A stretch of 64,000 nucleotides of DNA. Origin: Portulaca oleracea. Its lineage: Eukaryota; Streptophyta; Magnoliopsida; Caryophyllales; Portulacaceae. Shown here one piece after another: positions 37,101 to 44,204 of the stretch. Made by a program: the position numbers and the translations under genes. The stretch is from assembly GCA_029582165.1 (NCBI GenBank), contig CM055870.1:40635013-40699012 (forward strand), read 5' to 3'. How positions within the stretch are numbered: position 1 is the stretch's first letter; every line of letters begins with the position of its first letter. Below the pieces are notes generated by a model. It made no database searches and was not told the origin of the DNA. It was given only the letters and a program-made list of their open reading frames with translations.

Positions 37101-39065
37101 GCTTCCTGCCTGCCTGCCTTGTAGCTTGTTCTCACATACAAATTTACTATTTTCCCCTCGAATATAATATAATAACAAGCAACTTGTGTGTCTGCGTGCC
37201 ATGTAGCTTGGTTCACACAAAAATCTACTCTTTTATTTATCCTCAAATTTAATATAATAACAAGCAGCTTGCCTTGTAGCTTATGTTCACACTCGGATTT
37301 ACCATTTTGCCATCGAACAAATTATAATAACAAATGACTTGCTTTGTAGCTTATATTCACACTTGAATTTACTATTTTGACCTTGAATATAACAACTAAG
37401 GATCGTAACATCAATTGAAAATTATGTCACTAGACCTATCAATTCGGATGAACGGGTTGAATGCAGATTGTGTGTATATTTAGGGCAATACAAATTATGT
37501 GTATTTTCGGTTCAGGCAATTTTGACATTAAAACTATGAATCAAGTGTATCTAGATTCAGGTAAACACTGATAATTTTAATAGTTTGAAAACTTGGACCC
37601 TATTGTTTTAGAGTGTAATATGGAGGGTGGGAAATGTGGGATAGACTCGGTGGATAGGATAGTATTTGACAATGTAAGTCACATCAATCACATCATGTAA
37701 ATATATGAATTTTTAAATATATAGTTTATAATTTTTAATATGGTATTGTGAGTAAGACAAATCACATCTGTCACATTATTTATTAATATTAAATATATGA
37801 ATTTTTTAAAATATATATTATGTAAGGTAGGTAAGTAAGTATTAGTGTGGTGAATAAAAGTGGGATAATGTAACTAAGAATGTGATATGTAAGATAAATT
37901 TATCATACATCACAAACGAATAGGACCTTAACTCGTTCGTAGGACAGGGCGTACTACTAGGTTTTTTTAATTTTTTTTTTTTAAATTCACCTTTAATTGT
38001 AAGGTTAAAACAAATAGAGTTTAAAAATTCATTAGTTATATTTTTCAATATGTTTTATAATGTTTTATCGTCCATAATATTCCCGCGTATTCTAAATTGT
38101 AGCACTTTGTACGCAATTCACCTTAGGTTGCGTTCCCCGTCGCATCGAATCTCGTCTCGGGTAACTATGGACAACACGCATGAAGCTCTTGGGAGGAAAG
38201 GCAAAGGGCATGATAGTTGACATGAACAAAGCTTTAGCTACTACTGAAACAAGTGGGCTGCCTTGCTCCATCTTCTTGGACTCCACCAATCGTGTGTTGC
38301 GTCAGAATTAATACTAACGTTGCTATGCTTGATGGGGTTTGGGTGGGCCTCGGGGCTTATGGGCCGGTAAGCAGCTGGTAGAGTGATTTGGGTTGCGTCT
38401 AAGCTTGTCAAGGCCGAATGGACGTTACAAGCTGCAGAAGCTAAGGCGATTTTCCTTTTATCACCAATTTTAAAATAATATGCCTCAATTATTTCTTATG
38501 ATGGCATGCGTGTAATTTTTGGTGAATGTTGGGTTATATGGTAATTTCAACAAACAGCCAATCCAATCTGCTTTCAGCCTATTGAAAAATCAACCTATTG
38601 AACCTAATCAGCCAAATGAATAGGTTTACCAAAATCCTGTTTAGCTTATTTGACTTGGTCAAATCTTCCAATAGGCCATTTTTCTCAATAAGCCATTCAA
38701 TAGTCTGTTTACCAAACACCCCCGCAAACTGCTAATGCCTACAGCTAAGTCGAACAACCAATATAAACAACTACTAACAGTTGATAGCCAAATAGGGGCA
38801 ACATTTTTGCTCTGTTCTGGTACATTTTTGAGCAACTTTATATCATTTTCCTAGTAATCAGGAATGTGGTCTGTATTTGGGATATGAAGATTTTATCTAT
38901 GTTGGAATTGCCTGTTTATCTTTCTCTTGTTTGGAAACAGGAGTGGTGAATGGGGCGACCATGTTACTTTGCAGGCCATTGCAGACTTGGTAAGCATGTA
39001 TAATTTGTCGTCACTTGTTTTTGGACTCCGTTTATCTTTTGTTTGTTTGTTTGTTTGTTTGTTTG

Positions 39066-39096
<31 letters not shown>

Positions 39097-41087
39097 TTTG
39101 AAGTCTGAAATCTTTGTGTGGAGATTATTATAAACGTACTCATAATAAATCATTTGTGTTGATATCTCCGCAATTTTGTCTCACCTCATACTTACATTAG
39201 TATGTTGAGGTTTAGAGATGAATTTATGCTGTCCTTTTTTCAAAATTCTTTGTATTATTTCTTGCATTCGATTTCTATCCTGAAAAAGCTCTATAGGTGA
39301 AAGTTTGCTTTGGAACTTCTGTATGTGGTGTACTCCATGTGTTATTTTCTACAAAAACTTAGTTCCCTTTCTAAGGCTAATTCTGTGGCACAGGGGCAAA
39401 TGCTCATGGTGATCTTTCGAAATTCTGTTCATTTTGGTTTTCTTAGCTGTCTTTGTTCCTCATTGGGAACTTTCCTTTTGCTGAAAGCCCTCTTCCTGGT
39501 GGATCAGGAATCAGGATGCTTTAATGTGACGTGAGTGTTATGCTTCTGGATGCCCTGTAGTGTGTCTTCTTTTCAGTGTAGTCACAACTACACTACTGTG
39601 TCTTTAATGGTTTTTTTGTTAACAAAGAATGGATATCTACTGTTTGCAGTACGGTGTAAAAATATTTCTTATAACTTCGTTCAAGGATACCTGTTACATG
39701 GAAATTATTCCCAAGATTCAAAAGTCAAATCGAGGTGAGCTATTTAAGTGCTAGCACTTCTCCAGATTTTGTTTGAAGTTCAATATGAACAATGTTAATT
39801 CTTTTCGGTCATCCTGTCTAACTCCGTGGTTTGATGAGCACAGTAAAGTACTTCAATTGGGCATTTGTGGTCCTTTACTTTGTTGTTCCTGTACCAAGTG
39901 GTATTTATGGCTTTGAGGATGCAAATGTCTCTTAGGTTGGGGATTGAATTCAGACAAAAGTGATGAAGTTGAATACATGTCTTCAGTGTGTGCTCCTTGG
40001 TCTGTTCTCCTGTTTACTTTCATGAAACTGAAGAATTGCTTTCAAACTTCAAGTAATCTATGGCTGTCTCATATAATGTGACATTCACAGTTCTATGGGT
40101 GGTTTCTATATTCATGCTTACTCCTCAATGCTTATTATTTATGTATAAGAAAAGTTAAGTTGTGACAGAGCAAGATTCATGTGATTTCTTTTCTTGTCTT
40201 TTTTCCCTGGGTGTTGACACTGTTGAAGTGCGTGAAATTGATCTGAAAGTGATGTTGGTAGTAACTTTGTTCAGTTTTGCTCAAATGAAATCATTAAATT
40301 TTTGTGAAAGTGAAGTGGGTTGTAACTTTTCTCAGTTTGCTCATATGAAATTGTACTTTCCATTTTCTTTTCTTTTTTTTTTTCTGATTTGTTTTTGTTT
40401 ATGCAGTTATATCTCTAAGCTTTTGGGCAGAAGTGCACTACAATTCAATCTATCCACAAGGAGGTAACTTTAGCCTCTCTGCATGGGTGTAGTTACTCTC
40501 ACTTGTATTAAGATCTTATGGTTGTGTTGATGAAGTTCTGTGCAATGCAGACCAGATAGGTGACATTAATTTAAGTCCACAATAATATAGCAAACCCCCC
40601 CCCCCCCCCCCCCAAAAAAAAAAAAAAGAAAAACATCTGATTCACTCTCAAGGCTCACCAAGGGGCAAAGCAATAAGTAGGCAAAAGTCAGCTACACGAG
40701 TTCATTTTCACCGCAATGTGATTTAAGTTCCCCAAATTAGTTTGATCTGATCCCGAGCCCTTGCAATACAAAGTCTGGCTTTGCCACTGAGCCACAACCA
40801 CACCCAGCCAGCCTCTCACAGTGAGGAGAGGGAGACTGATTCACGAGGAAGGAGGGTGTGTGTCACTTATGAGGAATATCAGATTTGAACTTCTGCATAT
40901 TACAATTTATCTCTCAGCAAGAAGTTGTAGGTTTATTTTGAAATTACTAAGATCAAAGTACTGAAATGCGATTGTGCTTTACTATGCAGAAGTGCCTCCT
41001 CCACGTGAGACGAAGAAGAAGAAAAGATGGTGGCATTTAAAAAAACAACAGACAACTGACACAGATTTATCTGGTTGCTCTCTTTAA
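17244..41087 (+). CDS. OTU-domain cysteine protease (deubiquitinase), 10 coding exons
   Basis: Coding exons: 17244-17574, 17648-17820, 23098-23171, 24564-24618, 24977-25051, 25201-25274, 38941-38989, 39650-39734, 40407-40463, 40990-41087. All introns are GT-AG, the phases agree, and the sum is 1071 bases (356 residues). OTU proteases remove ubiquitin from proteins. The N-terminal half (about 1-165) is acidic and low-complexity, starting MTANEHDQDVMQWGL as in plant OTU proteins of this type. The OTU fold follows MVPVP/HVPKINGEIP. Catalytic Asp207 and Cys210 lie in GDGNCQF, His316 in EVHYNS. The basic tail (ETKKKKRWW) resembles relatives. All key residues are kept, so I take it as functional. 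Introns 2 (5277 bp) and 6 (13666 bp) are swollen by transposons. Confidence 0.92.
18035..18393 (-). repeat. LTR A (3' LTR)
   Basis: TGATAG...CTATCA termini, 359 bp. The polypurine tract lies immediately right of it on the plus map. Confidence 0.8.
18712..19266 (-). CDS. Unknown coiled-coil protein of the non-autonomous LTR element
   Basis: An intact 184-codon frame between the primer site and the polypurine tract. Residues about 5-70 are rich in Lys, Glu and Leu with heptad-like spacing (KKEIEEDFFELGEI, LQESLKEEIQGIMSQF), suggesting a coiled coil. The remainder is Ser/Pro-rich with acidic patches. There is no zinc knuckle and no gag motif that I recognise. It could be the gag N-terminus of a lost parent element or an element-specific protein. 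The frame being open in an element with decayed neighbours is notable. Confidence 0.5.
   Translation of the reverse strand: MGSEANLEDYDKRIGEKMRTLKKEIEEDFFELGEIITSRLDDLQESLKEEIQGIMSQFKSHESSSNEEGKEVSPPSLISCVQSSTHTKGEQIYSNGDLLDLPPNLSIHPMSNVEDLTLSEDTFEPPMFSVCALGGSTTSEVMVPSLPPIMPFVVDAEDVEAVLEDEYSDTTHDYNILTAQNFLF
19526..19587 (-). other. Duplicated primer binding site
   Basis: GCTCTGATACCA, the reverse complement of the iMet primer-site core, occurs at 19543-19554 and again at 19573-19584. Each is followed by AATTTGATAGAGAAC, the LTR edge. An approximately 30-base unit holding LTR end plus primer site has been tandemly duplicated. Confidence 0.8.
19588..20760 (-). repeat. LTR B, split by a hAT-like element
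   Basis: TGATAG...CTATCA ends. It aligns with LTR A except for the insertion at 19816-20609 with its 8-base duplication. Confidence 0.8.
19816..20609. mobile_element. hAT-like element of the CTATGTTAC family, 794 bp
   Basis: Terminal inverted repeats CTACGTTACCTGGACTCGG and CCGAGTCCAGGTAACATAG (one mismatch in 19). Perfect 8-base duplication GCTAAACC at 19808-19815 and 20610-20617. Subtermini repeat GACACGG/GGACAC motifs. The middle (about 19900-20240) is GC-richer and looks like a gene 5' region, possibly captured. There is no transposase. Confidence 0.8.
20761..20792 (-). other. 32-base LTR-end plus primer-site remnant between LTRs B and C
   Basis: TTTTTGATAAAGAACGAGCTCTGATACCAATT is an LTR edge joined to a primer site. 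It is all that separates two full LTRs, as if a second internal region had been lost down to its first bases. Confidence 0.75.
20793..22673 (-). repeat. LTR C, split by a Copia-type element
   Basis: TGATAG...CTATCA ends, aligning with LTRs A and B apart from the insertion at 21047-22565. Confidence 0.8.
21047..22565 (-). mobile_element. Short non-coding Copia-type LTR element (TRIM/LARD-like)
   Basis: Two nearly identical 382-bp LTRs (21047-21428 and 22184-22565) with TGTTG...CAACA ends flank a 755-bp internal part. On the minus strand the primer site TGGTATCAGAGCT directly follows the right LTR, and the tract AAGGGGGAG precedes the left one, as in Copia elements. Perfect target duplication ATAAT at 21042-21046 and 22566-22570. 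There is no coding capacity, so it must borrow proteins. The close LTR match indicates a recent insertion. Confidence 0.88.
22879..22900 (+). repeat. Interstitial telomere-like repeat (telobox)
   Basis: Three tandem TTTAGGG units, the plant telomere motif, lie inside OTU intron 2. Confidence 0.75.
25116..25156. repeat. (AT)n microsatellite in OTU intron 5
   Basis: About 20 AT units, 45 bases before the exon at 25201. Confidence 0.95.
25505..26047. mobile_element. Large foldback MITE, about 540 bp
   Basis: The left half (from AATTTTGGACGACAATAATA) and right half (to TATTATTGTCCAAATAT) are imperfect reverse complements along most of their length, meeting near 25790 at TTAGCTAA...TTAGCTAA. A clear target duplication was not found, so the ends are approximate. 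Confidence 0.6.
26656..26884 (+). repeat. Two blocks duplicated in swapped order
   Basis: Block A (TCTAGGACATTTGTCAACATG and on to CGCTTGCA) is at 26660-26688 and 26856-26884. Block B (TTAAGGGCTTAGAGCTTGTC) is at 26689-26708 and 26835-26854. The first site reads A-B, the second B-A. Confidence 0.75.
26885..27499. other. AT-rich intron sequence, nothing recognised
   Basis: No terminal repeats or coding signal seen. Part of 27400-27500 may be the LINE leader. Confidence 0.3.
27530..28325 (+). pseudogene. LINE ORF1 remnant (DUF4283-like, RNA-binding)
   Basis: Readable pieces: KVLEKGPWTFGNAMLLLKQ near 27590, then an FWAKVNG... stretch, and a GLDIIKPIRRLRIKINGIP stretch near 27830. These match the style of the DUF4283 region of plant LINE ORF1 and its link to a zinc knuckle. 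Stops and shifts interrupt it. ORF1 would coat LINE RNA. Confidence 0.65.
28340..30269 (+). pseudogene. LINE ORF2, endonuclease to RT start, broken
   Basis: It opens with MKILCWNCRGGGKH (28343), the hallmark start of plant L1 APE endonuclease, then PDIIFLFET. After a MITE the frame returns in fragments: RFEKLWADDEDCEAVV (about 29425), LMRPRVKELIDGDHNTSYFH (about 29703), then the RT motif VVKLEMSKAYDKV near 30222. Stops occur throughout. Confidence 0.75.
28526..28918. mobile_element. hAT-like MITE in the LINE
   Basis: Ends TATGGGCATCCAAACC and, in reverse, TAGGGTGTCCAAG, the common GGTGTCCAAACC type. The interior repeats GGTTAAC/AACCG motifs. It splits the LINE endonuclease. The 8-base flanks match only weakly, fitting an old insertion. 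Confidence 0.5.
30885..31317 (+). pseudogene. hAT transposase C-terminal fragment
   Basis: Readable with frame changes: a CWWVVYG stretch (about 30898), RAEDLVFVHSN-like sequence at about 31055 (observed AEDLVFVHSNFRLLSRK), then WDICGDMFDS and LSLDEPELEKVIF before a TGA at 31315. These fit the tail of plant hAT transposases after the dimerisation region. The catalytic core is absent. Confidence 0.65.
31634..32353. mobile_element. Non-autonomous hAT, 720 bp, nested
   Basis: Perfect 9-base repeats TCATTAGTA at 31625-31633 and 32354-32362. With hAT elements making 8-base duplications, one base is shared by chance or belongs to the end. Termini are rich in GGGC/GCCC, ending GCCCGTTGCCCAGT, like the element at 15316. 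No ORF. Confidence 0.75.
32581..34160 (+). pseudogene. LINE ORF2, RT end and C-terminal zinc region, broken
   Basis: RT resumes with LEAILCRLGFKEEWVRVVMN (32583), later WKKLSRWKEEILSR (about 33170), ALLAKQGWRLTQN (about 33440), MKAKYFP and, at 33943, WHALFDCKYAQQTW, the zf-RVT-type finger. Several short duplications occur (GCTAGTAGAAGAGGTCTTGAG at 32818 and 32850). Confidence 0.7.
34161..35669 (+). repeat. LTR-like repeat, copy 1
   Basis: About 1.5 kb shared with the reverse complement of 44205-46872. It has a TATA box (AGTATAAATAGGG, 34862), a likely leader after it (CTTTTAGCTTTCCCTCGAG) and an end at AATACATCA where the two copies diverge. These are LTR traits, but no target duplication was found. 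An open frame at 34200-34480 (ending HMVCFIFQEDVQTS) is shared with copy 2 (HMVCFQFQEDVQTS), probably by common descent rather than function. Confidence 0.55.
35670..36156. other. CT-rich spacer, no gene
   Basis: Pyrimidine-rich tract at 35790-35960 with CTCTCTCT runs. Directly after the LTR-like repeat, an ATG at 35659 opens a 26-codon frame that could be the start of an internal region, but the evidence is thin. Confidence 0.3.
36157..37961. repeat. Complex repeat block, possibly Helitron-like
   Basis: About eight spaced copies of AGCTTGTAGCTTGTGTTCACA followed by GAATTTACT.TTT.GCCCTCGAATA occur at 36220-36560 and 37090-37380. A longer unit starting ATCAAATGAAAATTAAG.TACTA.ACCTATCA occurs at about 36577, 36800 and 37410. 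The block starts near TCTTACTATATAATAAAAGAG and ends near a CTAG (37957), suggestive of Helitron termini, but the flanking A/T rule is not met. Confidence 0.4.
37962..38937. other. Intron remainder with RNase H-like and MITE-like scraps
   Basis: Near 38400 a short plus-strand frame reads SKLVKAEWTLQAAEAKAI, resembling the plant LINE RNase H style. 38540-38730 has AATAGGTT/AACCTATT and ACCAAACACCCCC motifs like a worn MITE. Confidence 0.3.
39037..39094. repeat. (TTTG)n(TTTC)n compound microsatellite, OTU intron 7
   Basis: About eight TTTG units, then about six TTTC units. Confidence 0.95.
40598..40808 (-). mobile_element. tRNA-derived SINE in OTU intron 9
   Basis: On the minus strand GTGGCTCAGTGGC (40783-40795) matches a pol III box A and GGGCTCGGGATCAGATC (40744-40760) a box B, at the usual spacing. 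The body ends in a T-run and then a G-run (complement of 40596-40635), as plant Au-type SINEs end in T. No target duplication was recognised. Confidence 0.65.
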
Positions 41088-41727
41088 CTTTGTCAGCTTT
41101 GTGTGTGTATATAATCTGGACGTCCTGCTGGCGCATTGACTTCAACCGGTACTAACAATCTGTTCGTCATTGATCAATATCTCCTAATTTATCGCCATGG
41201 AGTATGTCGTGTAGGTTAGTAGAATGGAACCTTTGGTATGATGAACGTAGGACGTGTTTCGGCTTACACATTTTATGGCTGGCAATGGCATGCTTTTTGA
41301 TTTGCATGCTAATGCCATTTTGAGCTTGTTTTTCTGGTTAATACTTAATAGGAGCTGTTTGGTTGCTACTTGCTACCTATTTTTAGGTTATGTGATCGTT
41401 TTTATTAGCAAGTATACTCCCTTTATTCTTAAGCCTAATTTAGTGAGATGTAAATTTTGGGGTTTTCATTTTGAGGTTTTTGTGAGGTTTTCTTGCAACT
41501 TATTTTGAACTTATTTATTGAAAAATTATTTCAATCGAGCTAAACAATGTTATAATTCTTATGGATGAAAGCATATTGTCAGTAGACCGTAGATGGTCCT
41601 CCTTCGCAATCAATTGTCCTCGTTTATATTTTTATCCTCTATTGATTTTTGTTTGTCATAGTTAAAATGCTCTTACGCTTATTGTATCTACAGCAGACTA
41701 TAGATACAGGGATTTAGTATATCAAAC

Positions 41728-41730
<3 letters not shown>
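41088..41730 (+). other. OTU 3' untranslated region and spacer
   Basis: T-rich sequence after the TAA at 41085. The polyadenylation site could not be fixed. No other gene. Confidence 0.4.
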
Positions 41731-41776
<46 letters not shown>

Positions 41777-41797
41777 TGATTGAGTATATCAAATTAC

Positions 41798-41866
<69 letters not shown>

Positions 41867-41993
41867 GTTTGTAGCTAAAAATGTTATCCTAAAAAATAAC
41901 TTTGTATTTTTAGTAAAACATTATGTGGAGTGTTGTTGGTAAGGATATTAAACATAGTAAAAAGTCCATAAATAAAATGGAATCATGGTGTAC

Positions 41994-42062
<69 letters not shown>

Positions 42063-42187
42063 GTTTGTAGCTAAAAATGTTATCCTAAAAACTTTGTATT
42101 TTTAGTAAAACATATGTGGAGTGTTGTTGATAAGGATATTAAACATAGTAAAAAGTCCATAAATGAAACGGAATCATGATGTACATA
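41731..42187. repeat. (ATT)n microsatellites with tandem duplication
   Basis: ATT runs at 41731-41776, 41801-41864 and 41996-42060. The 125-131-base segment starting ATGTTTGTAGCTAAAAATG occurs at 41865-41995 and 42061-42186 with small differences (an 8-base gap and a few substitutions). A shorter segment (GTATATCAAA.TA) repeats at 41718 and 41784. Confidence 0.85.
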
Positions 42188-42300
42188 AGTTGTTTCTTGC
42201 CTTTTATGTGAGCATAAGAACTCAAATTGTTAGAGTTAAATAGTCCCTTTATATATATAATTCTCACCAAAGGTGAGAAACAATAATCACATATCACCTA

Positions 42301-43780
42301 TAGGGATGGCAATGGGGCGGGGAATCCCCGAACTCGCTGGGGCCCTGCCCCGCTCTGGGGAAAAATCCCCGCCTCCATTGGGGATGGAGACGGGGACGGG
42401 GACGATTTTCCAAAATCCGCGTGGGGACGGGCGGGGATGGGGACAAAATTTTCCCCATCCCCGCCCCCATTTTCCACACTGAGGTGAATTCCCCGTCCCC
42501 ATCCCCGAATCTCCATCCCGAAAATGTTAAAATTACCAAATAACCTTTATTCAAATTTAATATATATGTTAATGGGAAGGACAAAGTAGTAATTTTACAA
42601 TTTATTCCCATAAACCCTAAACCTAAATACAGACTGCCTGGCGCCTGCCCCATTCTCTTGAGTCTGAAATTTGAATCTGAAAGACTGAAACTCATTGAAA
42701 GACAGAAACCCTAACCCTAAATCTCATTCTCTCGAGCCTCTGCGACGCCGACTTTGTTCCCTGCCGGCTGCCTCCCTGCTTCCCTCCTCGACTTTTCGTT
42801 CGGTGCGGTGTTCGTTTGGTGCGGTGTTCACTCGCTGAATTACTATTTTGGTCAGATCTCCCTCTCATTTTGTGATGTGTGTGTGTGTGTTCAAGTCTCA
42901 GTGTGTGTTCAAATCTCTGTAATTGTGGGTCAGATCTCACTCTCGTTCAGTGTGTTCATTTACGAATCTATGCTCGCTCTTGTGTGTGTGGCTGTGTGTG
43001 TGAATGTGTGTTCGCAGTTCACTATAGTGTTATATTCCAAATACTAGTTGAACACAATAGTTTTCTATTTGCAAGTTCTGTTTGATGAAAGTTCTGTTCG
43101 CTATAGTATTCGTCATATATATTTGGTAGTTCATATATAGTGTTCATCATATATATTTGGTAGTTCATAACCATTCCGGTAAATTTGATGCAAGTTACGT
43201 TTTAATGTTTCAGAATCTCTATGTGAGGTTTTTCATTTGGACATTATATATTAAATCTGACTATGGTGTTAGTTCATATATATTGTGCTTTCTAATCCAA
43301 AAATCTGAAACATTTGAGGAGGATGTTGATGAAGAAGTTAGAGATACCATCGCTTAATGGAGGATGTTGGTGAAGAAGTTGGGATGTTGATGAAGATGTT
43401 TTTTTAGTTTACTTTATGTTTGTCATTAAACAATTTAAACTTGAACAGGATGTATTATTATATTTTTTTTTCCGAATGACACTTTTTAATGTATTATTAT
43501 TTGATTTTGATGTATTATTACTTGAGCAAGTTAAATACGTTGTATTTTGAACAGGTTAAAAACCGGGTCCGATTAAAAACCGGATCCGATTAAAATTTAG
43601 TTAGATTTTTGATAGTTTTAAAAAATCCCCGTTGGGGATGGGGAATCAGCGGGGATGGGGATGGGGCAAGAATCAATCCCCGAAGCGGGGATGGGGACGG
43701 GGATGGGGATGAGTTTTGGGAGCGGGAATGGGGACGGGGGTATACCCCCCCATCCCCGATCCGCCTCGTTGCCATCCCTA
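42301..43780. mobile_element. Non-autonomous hAT element, 1.5 kb
   Basis: TAGGGATGGCAATGGGGCGG at the left and, in reverse, TAGGGATGGCAACGAGGCGG at the right. Perfect duplication ATCACCTA at 42293-42300 and 43781-43788. Subterminal 150 bases are built of GGGGATGGGGA/CCCCATCCCC repeats. The centre has a CCTCTGCGACGCCG leader-like segment, a TGTGTG tract and an EEDVDEEV-coding scrap at 43314. This fits a deletion derivative of a hAT gene. Confidence 0.88.
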
Positions 43781-43788
43781 ATCACCTA

Positions 43789-44204
43789 ACAATTTGACTT
43801 AAATTAGACGATCCCTCTACTGTCTATGTTACTCAAATCGACCTACTTAGATCAGTTGAATCGAGAACCGATAGTTCAATCGGGTTGGTTTCAAGTATTG
43901 TTGGACTTATGGGTTCAATCAACCGCACAAAACAGGATTGAACCAGTTGACCCGGTTTGAACCGGAACTAGGAGTTCGACCAGTTTAGTAGGTTGTTTTT
44001 ATTTTTATAATTGCAAAACCCAAAATGGCTTTAACACATGGGAGCTTTGTTGCTATTTGCTGCCTTCTCCCTAATTGGCATCCTTTCTCCTTAGAGTTTC
44101 TCTCTCTAGGCGATTATAAGGGAGAAAGCGGCATGAAAAATCATATGGATCGAAGAATAGTGCAACTAAATGAGGTACTCTAGTGCTTATCCTTCAACTT
44201 TGAT
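43789..44204. other. hAT-family scrap and spacer
   Basis: 43825-43990 resembles the arm of the element at 44759 (CTATGTTACTC..., AACCAGTTGACCCGGTTTGAACCGG). No complete element. Confidence 0.35.

Larger units (their letters stand above)
25275..38940 (+). other. OTU intron 6 (13.7 kb)
   Basis: GT (25275) to AG (38940). The flanking exons join through a split CGG codon between QKMS and SGEWGDHV. Contents in order: foldback MITE, a swapped-order duplication, LINE with nested DNA elements, LTR-like repeat, Helitron-like block. Stretches at 26290-26640 and 38520-38730 carry GGGTGTTTG/ACCAAACAC motifs like worn MITE ends. Nothing in it is needed for the OTU reading frame. Confidence 0.85.

Noticed and set aside
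36220..37380. CRISPR-like spaced repeats
   Set aside because: Repeats are degenerate, spacing is irregular, and the DNA is clearly eukaryotic with no cas genes.
36158..37960. Calling the repeat block a definite Helitron
   Set aside because: The bases flanking the TC and CTAG ends are not A and T, and no clear 3' hairpin could be drawn.
38092..38289. Minus-strand 65-codon frame
   Set aside because: No motif, no splice context and no codon pattern. It lies in intron debris.
42287..42695. Overlapping Gly/Pro-rich frames on both strands
   Set aside because: Produced by the GGGGATGGGG arrays at the end of the hAT element.
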